In this document: positions 22,970-35,210 of the stretch, one piece after another
How positions within the stretch are numbered: position 1 is the stretch's first letter
How the letters are laid out: each line of letters opens with the position of its first letter
Source: Oidiodendron maius Zn
Lineage: Eukaryota > Ascomycota > Leotiomycetes > Myxotrichaceae
Direction: 5' to 3'
Assembly (NCBI GenBank): GCA_000827325.1
Contig: KN832870.1
Span: 1,178,001-1,242,000, forward strand
DNA: 64,000 bases
Position numbers and translations under genes: made by a program
Notes under the pieces: generated by a model
The model's database searches: none
Seen by the model: only the letters and a program-made list of their open reading frames with translations
What the model was told of the DNA's origin: nothing

Positions 22970-25358
22970 ATGCGTATCTCAAGTCTTTCCATACTACTAG
23001 GGCTTTCCTTGGGTGCCTACGCTCAAAGCACCCCCCCTGCGTTGCCCGCACTTGTAGCTTCTTCGCATCCCTCCAAATATTGGTATGAGGAGATCGACCA
23101 TAATGGTATCTCTCCCTTCATTGCAAATGGCACTTCTTGGAAGGTATACCGCAACGTCAAGGACTATGGAGCAAAAGGCGATGGAGTGACGGATGATGCG
23201 ACTGCGATTCAAGCTGCAATTGATGCTGGAGGAAGAGGTCCTGCTGGCAATGGGATGGGCACTACTGGTGCGCCAGCGGTGGTTTATTTCCCTGAGGGAA
23301 CTTACCTGATGGGTAAAACTATCAACTCATACGTCGATACCTTCCTTATTGGCAACCCACTCAATCGGCCCACTCTCAAAGCATCGTCGAGCTTCAATGG
23401 CTCCATCTTTCTAAACATGTACGATCCAGGCCAGGACTCGACCACCAACTTCTACATCGGGGTTAAGAATTTGGTACTGGATTCGACTTCCTACTCGCCA
23501 AGCACTCCATTCTTACTTATGGATTGGGCCGTCTCGCAAGCCACCCAGTTGACCAATGTGCTATTCAAAATGCCACCCTCTTCTCAACATACTGGTGTAG
23601 CCACGCCAGAAGGCGGATCAGGCACATATATGGGAAATTTGGATTTCGAAGGAGGAAAAATTGGTATCAACATGAATAATCAACAATATAGCGTGAAGTC
23701 CGTCACTTTTACTGGCACAACCACGGGGATCCTGCTCTCCCATGGCTTTGCTATCGTCTTCCAAGATATACAATTCACAAACTGCGTGACTGGCATCAAT
23801 GCGACTGTCGGTGGCTTTGGAAACGTAGGCAGCTATGCCCTGATTGACTCCGTTGCCAAATCTGTACAAACAGTCGTACTGAGTAAAACCCAGACGACTA
23901 GCTCCGGCACAACTGGTGACGATTCTATCGTGATCGATAATCTTCAAACAAGCAATGTCGGCAAGACTGTCGTTGCTGGGGGGGTCACTCTTTTGACGGG
24001 AAGCGTTCCAAAAACCTGGGTTTACGGCAATGCGTACCTCAAAGGAGGTGCTGCGAATGGTGTTCACGATGCTGGCACTACGTACCAAACTTTGAGATCT
24101 CCTCAGTTGGTTTCCGGAGGCAAATTTTTCACCATGGCTCCACCGACATACCAGCAGTATAGCGTTGATCAAGTGGTGAATATTAAGAACGTGAAAGGCT
24201 TCCCTGTCTATGGAGATGGCAAGACTGTGAGATATATTAGCCTTTATATTTTACACAGACACTGATAAATTACAGGACGATACACGGAATATTAACGCTA
24301 TCCTCAAGCGGAATGCAGGATGCGCAATTACCTTCTTCCCTCAAGGCACGTACCTTGTGTCCGACACCATCCACATCCCACCAGGATCTCGTATTGTCGG
24401 GGAGGCACTCACTGCAATCAGTGCCATTGGATCAAAGTTTGCAAACGAGAAATCTCCGTATCCAATGGTACAGGTCGGCCTTCCAGGCCAGGTGGGTGTG
24501 GCCCAGATCTCAGATATTGTATTTACAGTCGGAGACGTTCTTCCTGGGTGCATTCTATTGCAGGTTAACATGGCCGGCATATCCAAGGGAGATGTTGGCC
24601 TATGGAACAGCCATTTCCGTGTTGGTGGAGCTTATGGGTCGGGGGTCGAGACGAAATGTCAGGGCGGAATACCATGCCAGGCTGCTTTCCTGATGTTGCA
24701 TCTGACTCCTACATCATCAGTCTATATCGAGGACATGTGGGGCTGGACTGCCGACCATGATTTGGATCAGAACTTCAATCAATTGATCTCGACTGGCCGC
24801 GGTGCGCTGGTAGAGTCTACTCGTGGTACATGGTTGGTTGGAACCGCCTTCGAGCATAATACTCTCTACCAGTACAATCTCATCAATGCAGAGAATGTCT
24901 TTGTCGGGATGCAACAATCGGAAACTCCATACTGGCAAGGAACGAATGGACCCGCCCAAGCTCCAGCGCCATGGACACCCAATGCAGCATATGGAGATCC
25001 CACATTCTCGAACTGCGAAGAGGACGATCCGAATTGTCGCATGGCTTGGTACGAACGCATCGTTTCCGGGTCGAACCTGTACCTGTACGGCTCCGGCTTC
25101 TGGACCTTTTTTAATGATGTAGACTCTTGCCATGGCTTAAATGGGACATGCCAGAACAATGCAGTTGAGATTGTGTCCAACCCAACTCTGCTCTACTGGT
25201 GGAATTTGAACACGAGAGGATGTTTGAACATGCTGATTGACGACGGGGAGGTGCTCGAGACAGGCGCCGCTAATACCGGGAGCTGGGGCTCAGTCGTTGC
25301 GGCCACGCTCACACACTCAAGGATTGCGGCCAGATGGTTAGGCAAGGTCGCATTCTAA
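22970..25358 (+). CDS. Secreted GH55 beta-1,3-glucanase (exo-type), 779 aa
   Basis: Two exons, 22970-24226 and 24276-25358; the 49-nt intron falls exactly between KT and DDTR. The start was chosen because residues 1-19 (MRISSLSILLGLSLGAYAQ) form a clear signal peptide. Two tandem pectate-lyase-like beta-helix modules follow: the first opens with DYGAKGDGVTDDATAIQAAI (~60), the second with VYGDGKTDDTRNINAIL (~415). Both have a YFPEGTYL/FFPQGTYL strand. This duplicated architecture and the length are typical of GH55 laminarinases that release glucose or gentiobiose from beta-1,3-glucan. Likely roles are mycoparasitism, wall recycling or plant/algal glucan use. A signal peptide and many Asn sites suggest secretion and glycosylation. 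High confidence in family; exo- versus endo-action is inferred. Confidence 0.93.
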
Positions 25359-25363
25359 AATAA

Positions 25364-25369
25364 AATAAA
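25364..25369 (+). terminator. Candidate polyadenylation signal of the GH55 gene
   Basis: AATAAA occurs six bases after the GH55 stop codon, within a repeated AAATAAAATAAAT context. This is only a consensus match. Confidence 0.35.
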
Positions 25370-25914
25370 TATACCAAGTAGAATCAATGATAATTCGTGT
25401 TAACACACGCTTCCAAATTATTATTCTCGACTTCCAGTGGACGAATTGAAATTGTACGTACTGATGTTTAGCGAGAAGGAGCGCTAAGGTTAAATTGCCA
25501 CAGCGGTTTCATCCACAGTTCGATGGATGAGCCTCCAGCCACCACACTGAATACCGAAACTACGCTCCTGTTCCTCTGGTGTGGCTTCGCCCCAATAATA
25601 TGCCTCTTTCAAGTTGCACGAATGAGATCCTCATGCCGGCTAATTCTCGACCGCTAGGTTTCTGTCAACCTCCTTCTATAGCCGCGTAGCAATAAGCTTT
25701 TAAGATTCTAATCCTGTCGCAATTCAAGCTCCCCTCCAGCAGCGTTTCCTACTGCTCTTGCGCCGCATCAGCCCTATCCTATCCGATATTTTTGGGCGCC
25801 TTGGTACATAAAGACTGCATTGTTTCGGTTCTTGGCTGCTTCTCCAGATCTCATTCACCCTCCTTTCCTCATCTTTCCCCGTTGCTACGCTTCTATTTCG
25901 CAGCTTTCGCAATC
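25370..25914. other. Intergenic spacer upstream of the cutinase
   Basis: Promoter-like, C/T-rich towards the cutinase start. I recognise no gene and no clear TATA box. Confidence 0.45.
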
Positions 25915-26925
25915 ATGAAGACTCAATTGACTCTCTTTGCTATCAGTGCGGCTCTTGCCTCCGCGGCACCAATCGAAAGTCGCGCGAGCGTGTCTGACAC
26001 CGCGAACGACATGGTCAATATCGCAAACGGCAAAGGCGCCTGCGCCCCGGTCGCTGTCCTCTTCGCTAGAGGTACATTTGACTCTGGGTAAATATTCTCT
26101 CCTCGCATAAGATGGGAACGGAGTATCTCACATTCATCAATAGCAACATCGGAGTCTGGGTAGGACCCCAATTTTTCGAAGCGCTGAAGGCAAACATCCC
26201 CAATGTCGCACTCCAGGGAGTTGACCCAACTGCATATCCTGCTGACCTGAAAGGATACCTGTCCGAGTCTGGCGGTAGCAATAACGGTGCTGCCTCTATG
26301 GCTAATACAGTCATTGACTATGCTTCGAAATGTCCCAAGTCTGTCATCGTAATGTCTGGATGGAGGTAAGCTCTTCACAAAGCAAGTGTATCCTAATCTG
26401 AACTAACAATCCTGTAGTCAAGGAGCTGTCGTTGCACACAAGGCTCTTCAAGGTCTCGACAAGACAAATGCTCCGGATATCAAACAAGTCGTTGGTCTGG
26501 TAACATTCGGTGACCCAAATCACGTTTGGGACAACCTCCCTCTCCCCAAGAGCATCCCTAGCTCCAGCTTTTCATCTTATTGTGTAACAGGCTCTGTCCC
26601 CGACCCTCTTTGCGCGCAGCTGCCACAGGATTACAAGATCCCGACCTCTGTTAATGACATTATAGGCCCATTCAAGACTCTCCCCACCATCGCCGTTGGC
26701 GCGCAAGAAGCTGCAGCTGCTGGCAGCTTGATCGTGAACTTTCCAGGCCAGCTGCTAGGAAGCTTCGGCTCATTCATCAAAGCCCTAAGACCGAGCCAGT
26801 TTGTGCGCCTGCTCCTCACCCCGGAGCACTTCACATACGGCAATAATGGAATGGCCAAGACTGCTGCCGGATTCGTGGCTAACCTCCCAGCTGTGAAGGC
26901 AGCTATCGCGAAGGGGGGCAAGTAA
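25915..26925 (+). CDS. Secreted cutinase (CE5), 300 aa
   Basis: Three exons: 25915-26087, 26144-26365 and 26418-26925. Both introns interrupt codons in phase 2. The signal peptide is MKTQLTLFAISAALASAAP. Catalytic triad: Ser132 in SGWSQGA (formed across intron 2), Asp194 in VPDPLC, and His269 in EHFTYGNNG. The oxyanion-side block FARGTFDSGNIGVWVGP matches the cutinase consensus. Cutinases hydrolyse ester bonds of plant cutin and polyesters outside the cell. At 300 aa it is longer than the classic ~210-230 aa enzymes. The extra part is a ~70-residue insert between Asp and His (from QDYKIPTSVNDI), as in a known longer fungal subgroup. Neighbouring genes are unrelated hydrolases. Confident. Confidence 0.94.
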
Positions 26926-27233
26926 GTTGACAGAAGCTACTCCCATATACCGATGTGTATTATATTTGTTGTGAATTTCTGGGTTATCAAAAAGCATTGC
27001 GGGCGTGGGCGTATATTAAATGGGATTGCATTTGAATTCACAATCGAAAAGCAAATAAAAGTTATATAACTCTGTTTAAATATCATGAACCCTGTCTTGA
27101 TCGAAGACGGCTCTGAGAGGGCACAGTGGAATGGAAGAGTGGTACGTGATGTTTTTAACATGAAATGCTAATTCCAATACATAGTTTCCACGCGTAAAAC
27201 GCAGAAACTTCGCTGCCGGCGTGTCATCACCCC
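26926..27233. other. Convergent spacer
   Basis: AT-rich 3' flank between the convergent cutinase and amidohydrolase genes. Nothing recognised. Confidence 0.45.
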
Positions 27234-28655
27234 TTAATTGTCCATGTCCAGCGCAACACCTCCTCTCCAGATCCCACCAATTTCCAAAGTTCGGCTTATA
27301 TCCTTCGTGGGATCACCTTTCACCATAAGAACATCTGCCCTCATCCCTTTTACCAGCCTGCCACGATCTTCGAAACTGAAACGACGAGCGGTGGTTGATG
27401 TTGCGCTTCGAAGGGCTTGGAGGGGAGTCATTCCGCACCGTTCGACATATAGAGACAGCTCCTGATGTAATGATAGCCCGATGGCAGTCCCCTCGAGTCC
27501 GGTTGCGGCATCCGTTCCCCTGGGGCCAAGATATATTAGCGAACTGTCATATCAGACAGGGCCTAAAATATATAAACTTACGCAACAATATCGATGCCAC
27601 CCTCATTGAGCATTCTGACTATTTGATAAGAGTACTCTGATTTACACCCCTCTTTCCCCATCATAATTCTGCCGCAATAGCAGGTCTTCATCCTACTATC
27701 TAAGAATTTGCCGACGAACGGGTGCCGTACAAAGCGTTCTGTACTCGGTTTTTCTGCCCCAGTGAGTGTTGCTGATATGACGAGTGTTGGGACGAGAAAA
27801 CTATTATATTTCCGATATGCTGCAAGCAATTCGTCTCTTGGTGCTTCGTCACAGAAGCTATGCGCTAGACCGTCCGTTCCGGCTGCGAGGATTGCCAGGG
27901 TATCTTTCTGCGAGAGAGCATGTGCGATGGTTATAAGGCCGTGTTTATGTGCTGCCTGCACGAGAGCCGATTGCAGCTCGTGGCTTGGTAAGGGAAGAGG
28001 GTTTCCAAGAAGACATGCTCCGCTCTCATGCATGAGTTTGATATAACTAAATTCCAGCTTGTCAGTTACATGTTCCACCAAAGCCAAAGATCCACTATAC
28101 TCTGCCCCCTTAGCTTTCATGTCTACAATGAAATCTTCCGCTTGATCGGCCGATTCAAGCTCTGGCCACGCTTCCATTCTCTTCAGAGCCTGCTACTTAT
28201 TAATTTGTTACTCTTGTCCCAAGGTTAGGAAATCTTACAGCCTCTTTATCTTCCATCGTGGCTAGAATAACTGGTCTAGGCCAGCCATCCTTGATTGTGG
28301 CGGCATAGCAGGCACTCTTAATATCAGCAATGTCTGGTCGTTTTGATGACTCCCTTTTCAGCTTCGCGATGTTCTCTGGCTCGTTAAATAGGTCCAGTAC
28401 AGTAGTGACACCGAACTTTAGTGCTTGAGCAAGCTCGATACTTCCCTCATGGATATGGACGTGAGCGTCTATTAGTCCCGGAAGAATGGTATGTCCAGAG
28501 GCATCGATAGTGATGTCTGCCGTGAGTGTCACGGAAGACTCGACAGTTCCAATTTCCTTGATCAGTCCTTTCTCGAAGAGAATGAAGCCTCCTTCAGCAA
28601 TTATATTCTCCCCATCGAATATCCTTGCGTTGGTTATAAGCGTGGATGGTGCCAT
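27234..28655 (-). CDS. Amidohydrolase-superfamily metal-dependent hydrolase (imidazolonepropionase/prolidase-like), 418 aa
   Basis: Four exons: 28655-28239, 28189-28101, 28046-27582 and 27519-27234. Splicing restores GADYIKLMHESG and DIVAGTDAATGLEGTA, family blocks broken in the raw frames. Metal ligands visible: the HxH of LIDAHVHIHE (His65, His67), a downstream His in LITIAHALSQ and the Asp of AGTDA. The C-terminal GRLVKGMRADVLMVKGDP block is typical of the small beta-sandwich domain. The superfamily cleaves amide or C-N bonds of cyclic or aminoacyl compounds using one or two metals. The substrate is not deducible. No signal peptide, so cytosolic. It lies upstream of, and co-oriented with, an aldehyde dehydrogenase that might act in the same catabolic route (inference). 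Confidence 0.87.
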
Positions 28656-29285
28656 ACTAGTATCCTAATACATGTCAAACTTTTCTACTCTCCGTCATCG
28701 CCAAAAATAAAAAGATATTTTACAAAAATAAAACAGCCGCTGTGGAACTAAATAGTACTTTACAGAATGCCCGGATGCTACGGACATCATTGAATCAACG
28801 TTACACAGCTTGACGCAATAAGCTGCAGATCCGTGATATCTTGGCATAAATCTAAACCTACAGTATCCAGGCAACTGAACTCGGGTTTCTGGACATTGTT
28901 ACAAACCACGACATATTTCTGTATGATATTTTGAATTATTCGGTATCTCCGCTTCTGTTCCCGATATCTCGTCGCTCTTTGGATATCGTCTCTAATCGAC
29001 CCTTTGAGTTGGCACGCTCATGGCTGGCGCTGGGGCGCACACGCTAGCGGAGTTCCGCTGGAGAAGTGACTCCTGCAGGACGGATGGAAGATCGGCCCCG
29101 AGTGGAGAAATTTGAAATTATATGGCGCAGTGCGGATGGATATGCGCACGTGGGACAAATTGAAAAGAAAACAGGAAAAAAATAATAGACGGCACTGAAT
29201 ATTCTAGTTAGTGGTTTGAGTCTCCCGTTATATTCTTAGCTACTCCTGCTGAACCCGAACTTCGGTTCGGACAAGACCCATCAAA
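28656..29285. other. Intergenic spacer
   Basis: 630 bp between co-oriented minus-strand genes, containing the amidohydrolase promoter. Nothing else recognised. Confidence 0.45.
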
Positions 29286-31037
29286 TCACAATGGCACCTC
29301 CAAATTTGCCTTCACAATCTTCACAGTCTCCATCGACTCTGCATATGGATAACGCCATCCCATCAGCGCTTCAAACTCAGGCACCGTCGGCACGGTTGTG
29401 ATGGACTGTTTATGTGAAAATGTCTCGATACTTGCTCTCCCTCTATACGACCCAAAGCCACTCTTTCCAACGCCGCCGAACGGGAGACTGGTTGGAGCTA
29501 TCTGTGCCATGCAGTCGTTGATTGATGCCGTACCAGTGGAAGACAGGCTAATAATTTTATTTGCCTCTTCGAGATTTTCCGTGAAGACGTATAACGCCAG
29601 AGCGTCAGGAGAGAGTTTTTGCAGAAGTCGCTCAACATCTCCAATCGTGCTGTATTTAATGACTGGTAAAATGGGACCGAAAATTTCTGTTTCCACGGTT
29701 GAATCATTCTCATCAATGTCGATAACCACTGTTGGCTCAATAAATCTCTCGTCTTTATTACCTTTCCCGCCGAGGATGATCTGGCCCTTGGATGACGAAA
29801 GCAGAGACATAATCCGTTCCCAATGCGCATTATTGACAATCTTTCCCACTGATTTCCATTCTGGCTTTCCTTGGTAATAACTTTGATAAGTCTGTTTGAG
29901 AGCGATCAGAATTCTGGATATTAGCCATTAAGTTAAAGACATACCTTCTTTAATTCGTCTACAAATGCATCGTAGACCTTCTCGTGCACAATAACATGGT
30001 TAGGTGCAAAGCATGTCTGTCCAGCGATTGCAAACTTTGACCAGGCAATCCTTGTGGCTGTCAACTCAATTTTGGCGTCCGCTGTTACAACCACGGCATT
30101 CTGTCCGCCGAGTTCGAGGGTGACCGGGGTCAAGTGCTGAGCTGCTGCTCGCATAATTTCTCGACCAACACCTGCACTTCCTGTATAGACGACATGGCCG
30201 AAAGGTTGTTCAAGAAGTGCCTGTACCACCGTTTTATCGCCATTTACAATGGCGAAGCATGTGGTATCAAGATATTTCGGGAAGAGTGTGGCAAGAAGAG
30301 TTGCTGTGTGCGGTGCCAGCTCACTGTGCGAGAACTAATTAGGTGACTTTTGTACACAGGATTTTAAATAAGGTATATAGTCACCTCGGCTTTATAATTC
30401 CAGTATTACCTGACGCTACGAGGCCGATAAATGGAAGTAGGGCTGGGTGAAAGTCAGTTAATTTTAAGAGTGGAGGGACAAGAAGCTCTACTTAGAGTTA
30501 TCGGATAGTTCCACGCTCTGTATGACGCATTAGCGGAAATACTTGACCAAAGTTTGAGGGTTTGGTTACCCAATAATCAGACAGGCTCCCTTCGGACGTC
30601 TGTGGATAGTGGGGGACCAGTTTTCGAATGGGGAGGGAACGGCCACCGATTCCTTTTCAAGCCACTTGTCGAGGTTGTCCAAACAATCCTTTATCTGCAA
30701 TGAAGTTAATAACTTTCTACCAGGTTAATCATCTTGGGACCGTGCATCATTTTTAACGAGCGTGAGCTCCAGCACTTGAGTTTGAACCAATGGCTTTCCT
30801 ATGTCTTTTGTGAGGGCTTCTCGGAATGCGTCTTCATTTTCCTGCGCGTCGTTAGTAAGGCATTAATATCGGCTAGACGCAATGTATTACATTAACCATC
30901 TTCCATACATTCCGAAGCTGTTGTTTTCGCCATTCTGTGGAGAGTGTCTTCCCGCTCTTGAACGTGGCATTAAGTTGTTGAATGACATCTGGAATTGCTT
31001 CGAGAGGCCATGGTGTGACTTGGAATGTATCACTCAT
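29286..31037 (-). CDS. ALDH3-type aldehyde dehydrogenase (fatty-aldehyde dehydrogenase-like), 478 aa
   Basis: Seven exons: 31037-30891, 30841-30746, 30694-30570, 30517-30492, 30442-30385, 30323-29945 and 29891-29286. All phases close, and joins recreate GAWNYPITLTLLPFIG and IIKPSELAPHT. Motifs: the NYP substrate/cofactor block, HVVYTGSAGVG, general base Glu221 in LELGG, catalytic Cys255 in GQTCFAPN, EIFGPILPV, and PFGGVGKSGFG. The class oxidises medium or long-chain aldehydes to acids with NAD(P)+. It lacks the hydrophobic C-terminal anchor of membrane-bound Hfd1-type enzymes. The intron after exon 2 needs a GC donor (GCACGG); no GT alternative keeps the conserved VKND-IKDCLDNLDKW spacing. 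Exon 4 is only 26 nt. Confidence 0.88.
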
Positions 31038-31813
31038 TTTCCTGGTACAATTGAAAACAAATCAAGTATGAATTATGTGAATTCTTTTAACTTGCAACTT
31101 GGTGAGGAATATCACATCGATGCTTGAACAAATGCATCACTCACTGAGGAGGGGGCATGTGGATAAAGTACGTTGCTCTCACCTAAGTGGGGCAGCATGA
31201 CTGCCTGAGACACATGTAATAATTGGGAGCAATCGTGTCTATAGTCCTTAGCGCTTATCTCAGTCCCACTTAGAATCAAGTTAGAGGCTATTTTATTCGC
31301 CAAGGAATATACGACATAGACCATGTTCAACGCCGCGGGGACTGGTTTAGGTAAATCTTCTACTAGAAATGCTGGGCATCCTGTCATCCTGTCAGCTGAA
31401 ATGCCAAGGATTACATATAGTCGCCCGTTCTTATTAACGTGGGTTGAACAGTAAGCTGGTCAGATCAGTGAGTCGGTATTTACCGCCAAAATCACGATTT
31501 TAAAATTGCAACAACTTAGCCATTTCTCAATATTTTAATGTAAAACAAAAATTCCTAGCTCTTTACCTATATGCAATTAATATTTGGAATTTAAACAAAT
31601 AAATATATACACTTTTAAGACATTAAATTTTAGCCTTTAAATTTGATCTTAACTGTCCCCGCATGCCGAGAAACCCCTCGTGACGAGAAAAACGATAGGT
31701 ACTTTGACTTTAAGCAGTTTAGACTCTGTGTAAACATCGAAAGTTTCTGAAGTTTTGTATTAGTCATATGCTGTGACTGCTCTTAAACACTCCTAAGCTG
31801 GCTACCTAGAAAA

Positions 31814-32038
31814 TTATATTCGTATCGTTGTCACGCCTAGTTTACAGAGTCCTATCTCATTGCGCAATGTTTTGACGTCGCTCGTCTCCCTTGACGGCAT
31901 CTGCTTCTTCCTTTTCTTCGGGGGCTCGTACTCCCCATCCTTCTCTTCTGAGATATCAAATATATCCATATCAACATCCCGCTCGGCCAGTTTCTTCCAT
32001 ACCTTCACTGTCCTCTTCAGAGGAGCCATTTCGATCAA
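31814..32038 (-). CDS. Possible small basic nuclear-type protein, unknown
   Basis: This is a 74-codon frame. An alternative start at 32029 (MAPLKRTVKVWKKL) gives 71 aa. It has an acidic centre (DVDMDIFDISEEKDGE) followed by a basic cluster (PPKKRKKQ) that resembles a nuclear localisation signal. I do not recognise the family, and there are no neighbours to support it. Charge patterning is more protein-like than the surrounding AT-rich DNA, but the frame may be a chance ORF or the remnant of a larger gene. Confidence 0.25.
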   Translation of the reverse strand: MIEMAPLKRTVKVWKKLAERDVDMDIFDISEEKDGEYEPPKKRKKQMPSRETSDVKTLRNEIGLCKLGVTTIRI

Positions 32039-34255
32039 TGAGAATGTTCGAAGTTTCGAGCAAATCGAGAGTTCTAGTCTGAATAACTATTAGCCTCATA
32101 TCATCTGGTATATATCAGACAAGGATGATGAGTGGACGAAGATCAAGCGCGAGGGCATTATCAGGGCAAGTGTCATGATAAGCTCGGGTAGTGCCAGTAG
32201 GAGGGCAAGTGCACATCAGGGAATGTATCTCTAGCCATCACTTTATATGGAAATGTATAGACAGACCAGATGAAGCGTCCAATTGATTGCGAGTGAGCAA
32301 TCAGAGCAGCCACATTGGCCTGGAGCGCTCCAAAGTGGCATTTGCCCATCAGTATAACAGCAAGTGCTGTGTGGATTGATTGCCAGTGTTGCAATGGAGT
32401 AATCGAGGCAGTAGTACTGCTTTGATAATCCATGCTCCCAGATGGATGGTCATGATCATACGCCCCGGATGATGCGCTGTAACGATCTGGCTCAGTGGCT
32501 CGATTGACTCGATTCTAAGGGATCTTTGATGATGGTTGCGGCTCTCTTAAGGAGAGAAGTAGCTAAGAAGTAGTGGAGTAGGATAAATACATGAGGCCTC
32601 GCCTAAGTGGGAGCCTGAGGCCATAATATGCGCCGTCCTGATCATCATACACTCAGATAAATACGCCGTTCAATGCTCCAAGATGGGCAGAGAACGGCGA
32701 GGGGCATGGCGAGGGATTGGAAGGGGTCATAACGTACTTTGATAGACTTTTGAAGTTTATTTGCGTCAATTCAAATCGAATCTCGATACCGATAGTAGAG
32801 GAGCGGCCCTCGACTTTGACATACTCGCGAGTCACAGGTGGCCTAACCGTTTTCGGACTTCGAGTAGGCCGGCCCTGATGCACCAAAGCTTCGCACTCAA
32901 GGCAAATCAATGCATGACCGACGGTCAACTTCGGACATTTTGTTTTATCCCTCCTTCGAGATTTCTATAATATATGCCCAAAAACTCGATATTGAACATG
33001 CGTCTCTAGTTTGGCATATGGCCAATTCACGCAGGTATTGCAGAAGATGGATAGTACATGGGAGTTCGACGGCCTGAAGTTCAGCTTACTTTGCTACCCT
33101 CAAACATCACGGACAACTCAGAGTTCTAATCTACATTGGATCTAGCCCTTGAGGGATCTACTACGTAATCCCAGCCCGGAGTTTGAGTCTAATCGCGGCT
33201 TATAATTCTCTAGACATCCATGATATAACTCGAACCGAACGACCTCTTGTATATCACCGAGGTTATTCAAGAAGCCGACTAGTCGATATCGAGCACAAAG
33301 GGTAGTAATTGAAGGCAGGATCCGGTCAGGCTGGGATCGATGGAGGTCTGGGGAGGCTGAGAGTGGTAAACAGGTGACAGCTGCTCAGAAGCAGAGGGAA
33401 TACAACAAGAGCTTGTCAACAAGGGTTATATTTCCGTGAATTAGAGCGAAGGCGTAAGGAATACTGGAGCTAGCTGGATGGAAGCTTGAGATGGCTAATA
33501 ATACCAGAAGGGTTTGAGGTTGGGATCCTCGGGACTGAGTACAGGAAGATCGATTGAATGAAGCTCTTCACAGGTGGAATGATGCTACGCTTGAGGAGGA
33601 TATGTTCTATTTTCGACGCGTCATATCTTTTGACAGCCTCTGGGTCAGAAATATAATTGATTGGTGGCATTATCATCAAATCTACATACAAAATTTGGCG
33701 AAATCGGTAGTTCTGCAACGTATTTACGCACGTAGCAGGCCCGGTGAGCTGGCGAGTGCTCCTCTGTAGGAGAAGTTAGCTTGGCTAAGAGTAGCATCAA
33801 AAGGGGGTCACCGTTGCATTATGAGGATAAACTGCTAGCAAGTTATGTTGGCGTCTTTTCCTCCTGATCGCCTGCCTACTATGCCACGTGACCATCGCCA
33901 TTCCCTGTGCGTTCATTCAGCCATATCGAAAAGAGGCAGTTCGGTCAAGAGAAAACTAATAGAGTGAGATCAACTATTGTATTGTGTAAATGGACTGACT
34001 AGCTCAATTTATGGAGTTTTGACAGCTCTATGCTTTAGTTATGTGAATATGTGACTCCTCTGAAGCGCTAGCCTATTCGAGCTTAGCACGCTGAAGCCTC
34101 GCGATCCTGATCTTCCATTTCCCTTTTCCCTCTTCTTCTCTCTCTATGCTTACTCTGAATCGCGTTCCGGTAAGTCATTTCCTCCAGCCCCTCTTCTCTC
34201 TTATCGCTTAAGGCGTGATTATTCATGCCTTATCTGATTTCCTCTCTTATCCGAT

Positions 34256-34342
34256 TGGCTCCCTGGCTCCCTGGCTCCCCGGATCAATGGCTCCCCTTGG
34301 CTCCCCTTGGCTCCCCTGCTCCCATGCTCCCCTGCTCCCCTG
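34256..34342. repeat. GGCTCCC-type tandem low-complexity repeat
   Basis: Approximate tandem copies of (T)GGCTCCCC and TGCTCCCC occupy ~87 bp, about 140 bp upstream of the zinc-finger gene start. The tract is strongly C-rich on the plus strand, as is part of the gene's coding region. Confidence 0.8.
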
Positions 34343-34479
34343 GTTTCCTCTGCTTCCTCTGCTTCTCCCTGTTCTGTTTTATTGCCGTTAATTCTAGCTA
34401 CTTATCCCTTATGTTACTATCATACATTCTTCAATTCGCCTAATATGACACAGCGCTAACCTAGTATGTTTTAGAAATC

Positions 34480-35210
34480 ATGGAGAACCAGCGCTGGTTG
34501 TGCGCACAACCCGGTTGTTGTAAGTAGAGCTTCTATTTTTAATTCTCTGAAGCAAGTTACTGACAAACTGGGATGGCAAAGACTACCGTAACAATCGGAA
34601 TCGAATTGCGTGTAGAAATTGCGGCATGGGCCGCATGAGTATGCACCACCCGCCAGGAAGGCTGCCTTGTGAAGAATTACTCCCTAACAAAATGGTAGAT
34701 CAAATTTCCGGCCTCCCCTTCGGCCTCCCCCCCGCCTCCTACGCCTTCGCCTCTCCCCCCTTCGCCCCTCCTCCCACCGCCCACCCCCCTCGCCCGCGCC
34801 CGCGCCCCGCTCGCCCTCGCGCCCCGGCTCGCGCCCGTGCCCGCGCTGCCGCCTGCGCTGCTCCCGCTCCTCCCCCCGCGCCCGTCTTCCCCCCTGCGCC
34901 AGCTGCTGCCGCCCCCGCCGCTGCTGCCGAAGATGCAGCAGCGGTGGGCAATGATGCATTGGCGCTGGGGGTAAGACGGGCTGCGGATACACCGCAGTTC
35001 GCCGAACTGCAGAGTCTTGTTGCTCGAGAAATCGAGCTACAGACCACGCTCCTCGTGGAGCTAGAGGGCTGTGTGGCCCAGATACAGAGGAGAATTGCGG
35101 CCCTTCGGGGCATGGATTTGGAAAACATGCCGGAGCCATTTATGGCACAGTTGCTGGCGACACAGCCAGAGAATATTGCTTTTCCTGGGGGGGATGACGC
35201 CGAACTATAA
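34480..35210 (+). CDS. Small RanBP2-type zinc-finger protein with Pro/Ala/Arg-rich linker, 222 aa
   Basis: Two exons, 34480-34519 and 34582-35210 (donor GTAAGT, CTGAC branch, AAG acceptor). The N-terminus reads WLCAQPGCYY then RNNRNRIACRNCG. This fits the RanBP2 finger pattern W-x-C-x4-C-x3-N-x6-C-x2-C and is created only by the splice. Such fingers bind single-stranded RNA or ubiquitin. A GC-rich linker of P, A and R follows (~residues 70-130), and then a predicted helical, possibly coiled-coil end (FAELQSLVAREIELQTTLLV, then AQIQRRIAAL). No other domain is seen. The gene sits alone in AT-rich, repeat-rich DNA, so its composition stands out. The finger is convincing; gene expression is unproven. 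Confidence 0.6.

Larger units (their letters stand above)
31038..34479. other. Gene-poor, AT-rich accessory stretch
   Basis: 3.4 kb with no confident gene. It includes a very AT-rich core (about 31490-31650), a 74-codon minus ORF listed separately, a minus ORF at 32653-32928 without recognisable domains, and a C-rich tandem repeat at 34256-34342. It may hold old, degraded mobile DNA. Confidence 0.5.

Noticed and set aside
23618-24172. 184-codon minus-strand frame
   Set aside because: Lies wholly antisense inside the GH55 coding exon and reflects its codon pattern.
32653-32928. 91-codon minus-strand frame
   Set aside because: No recognised domain, no start context or splice support; possibly an old relic, but unsupported.
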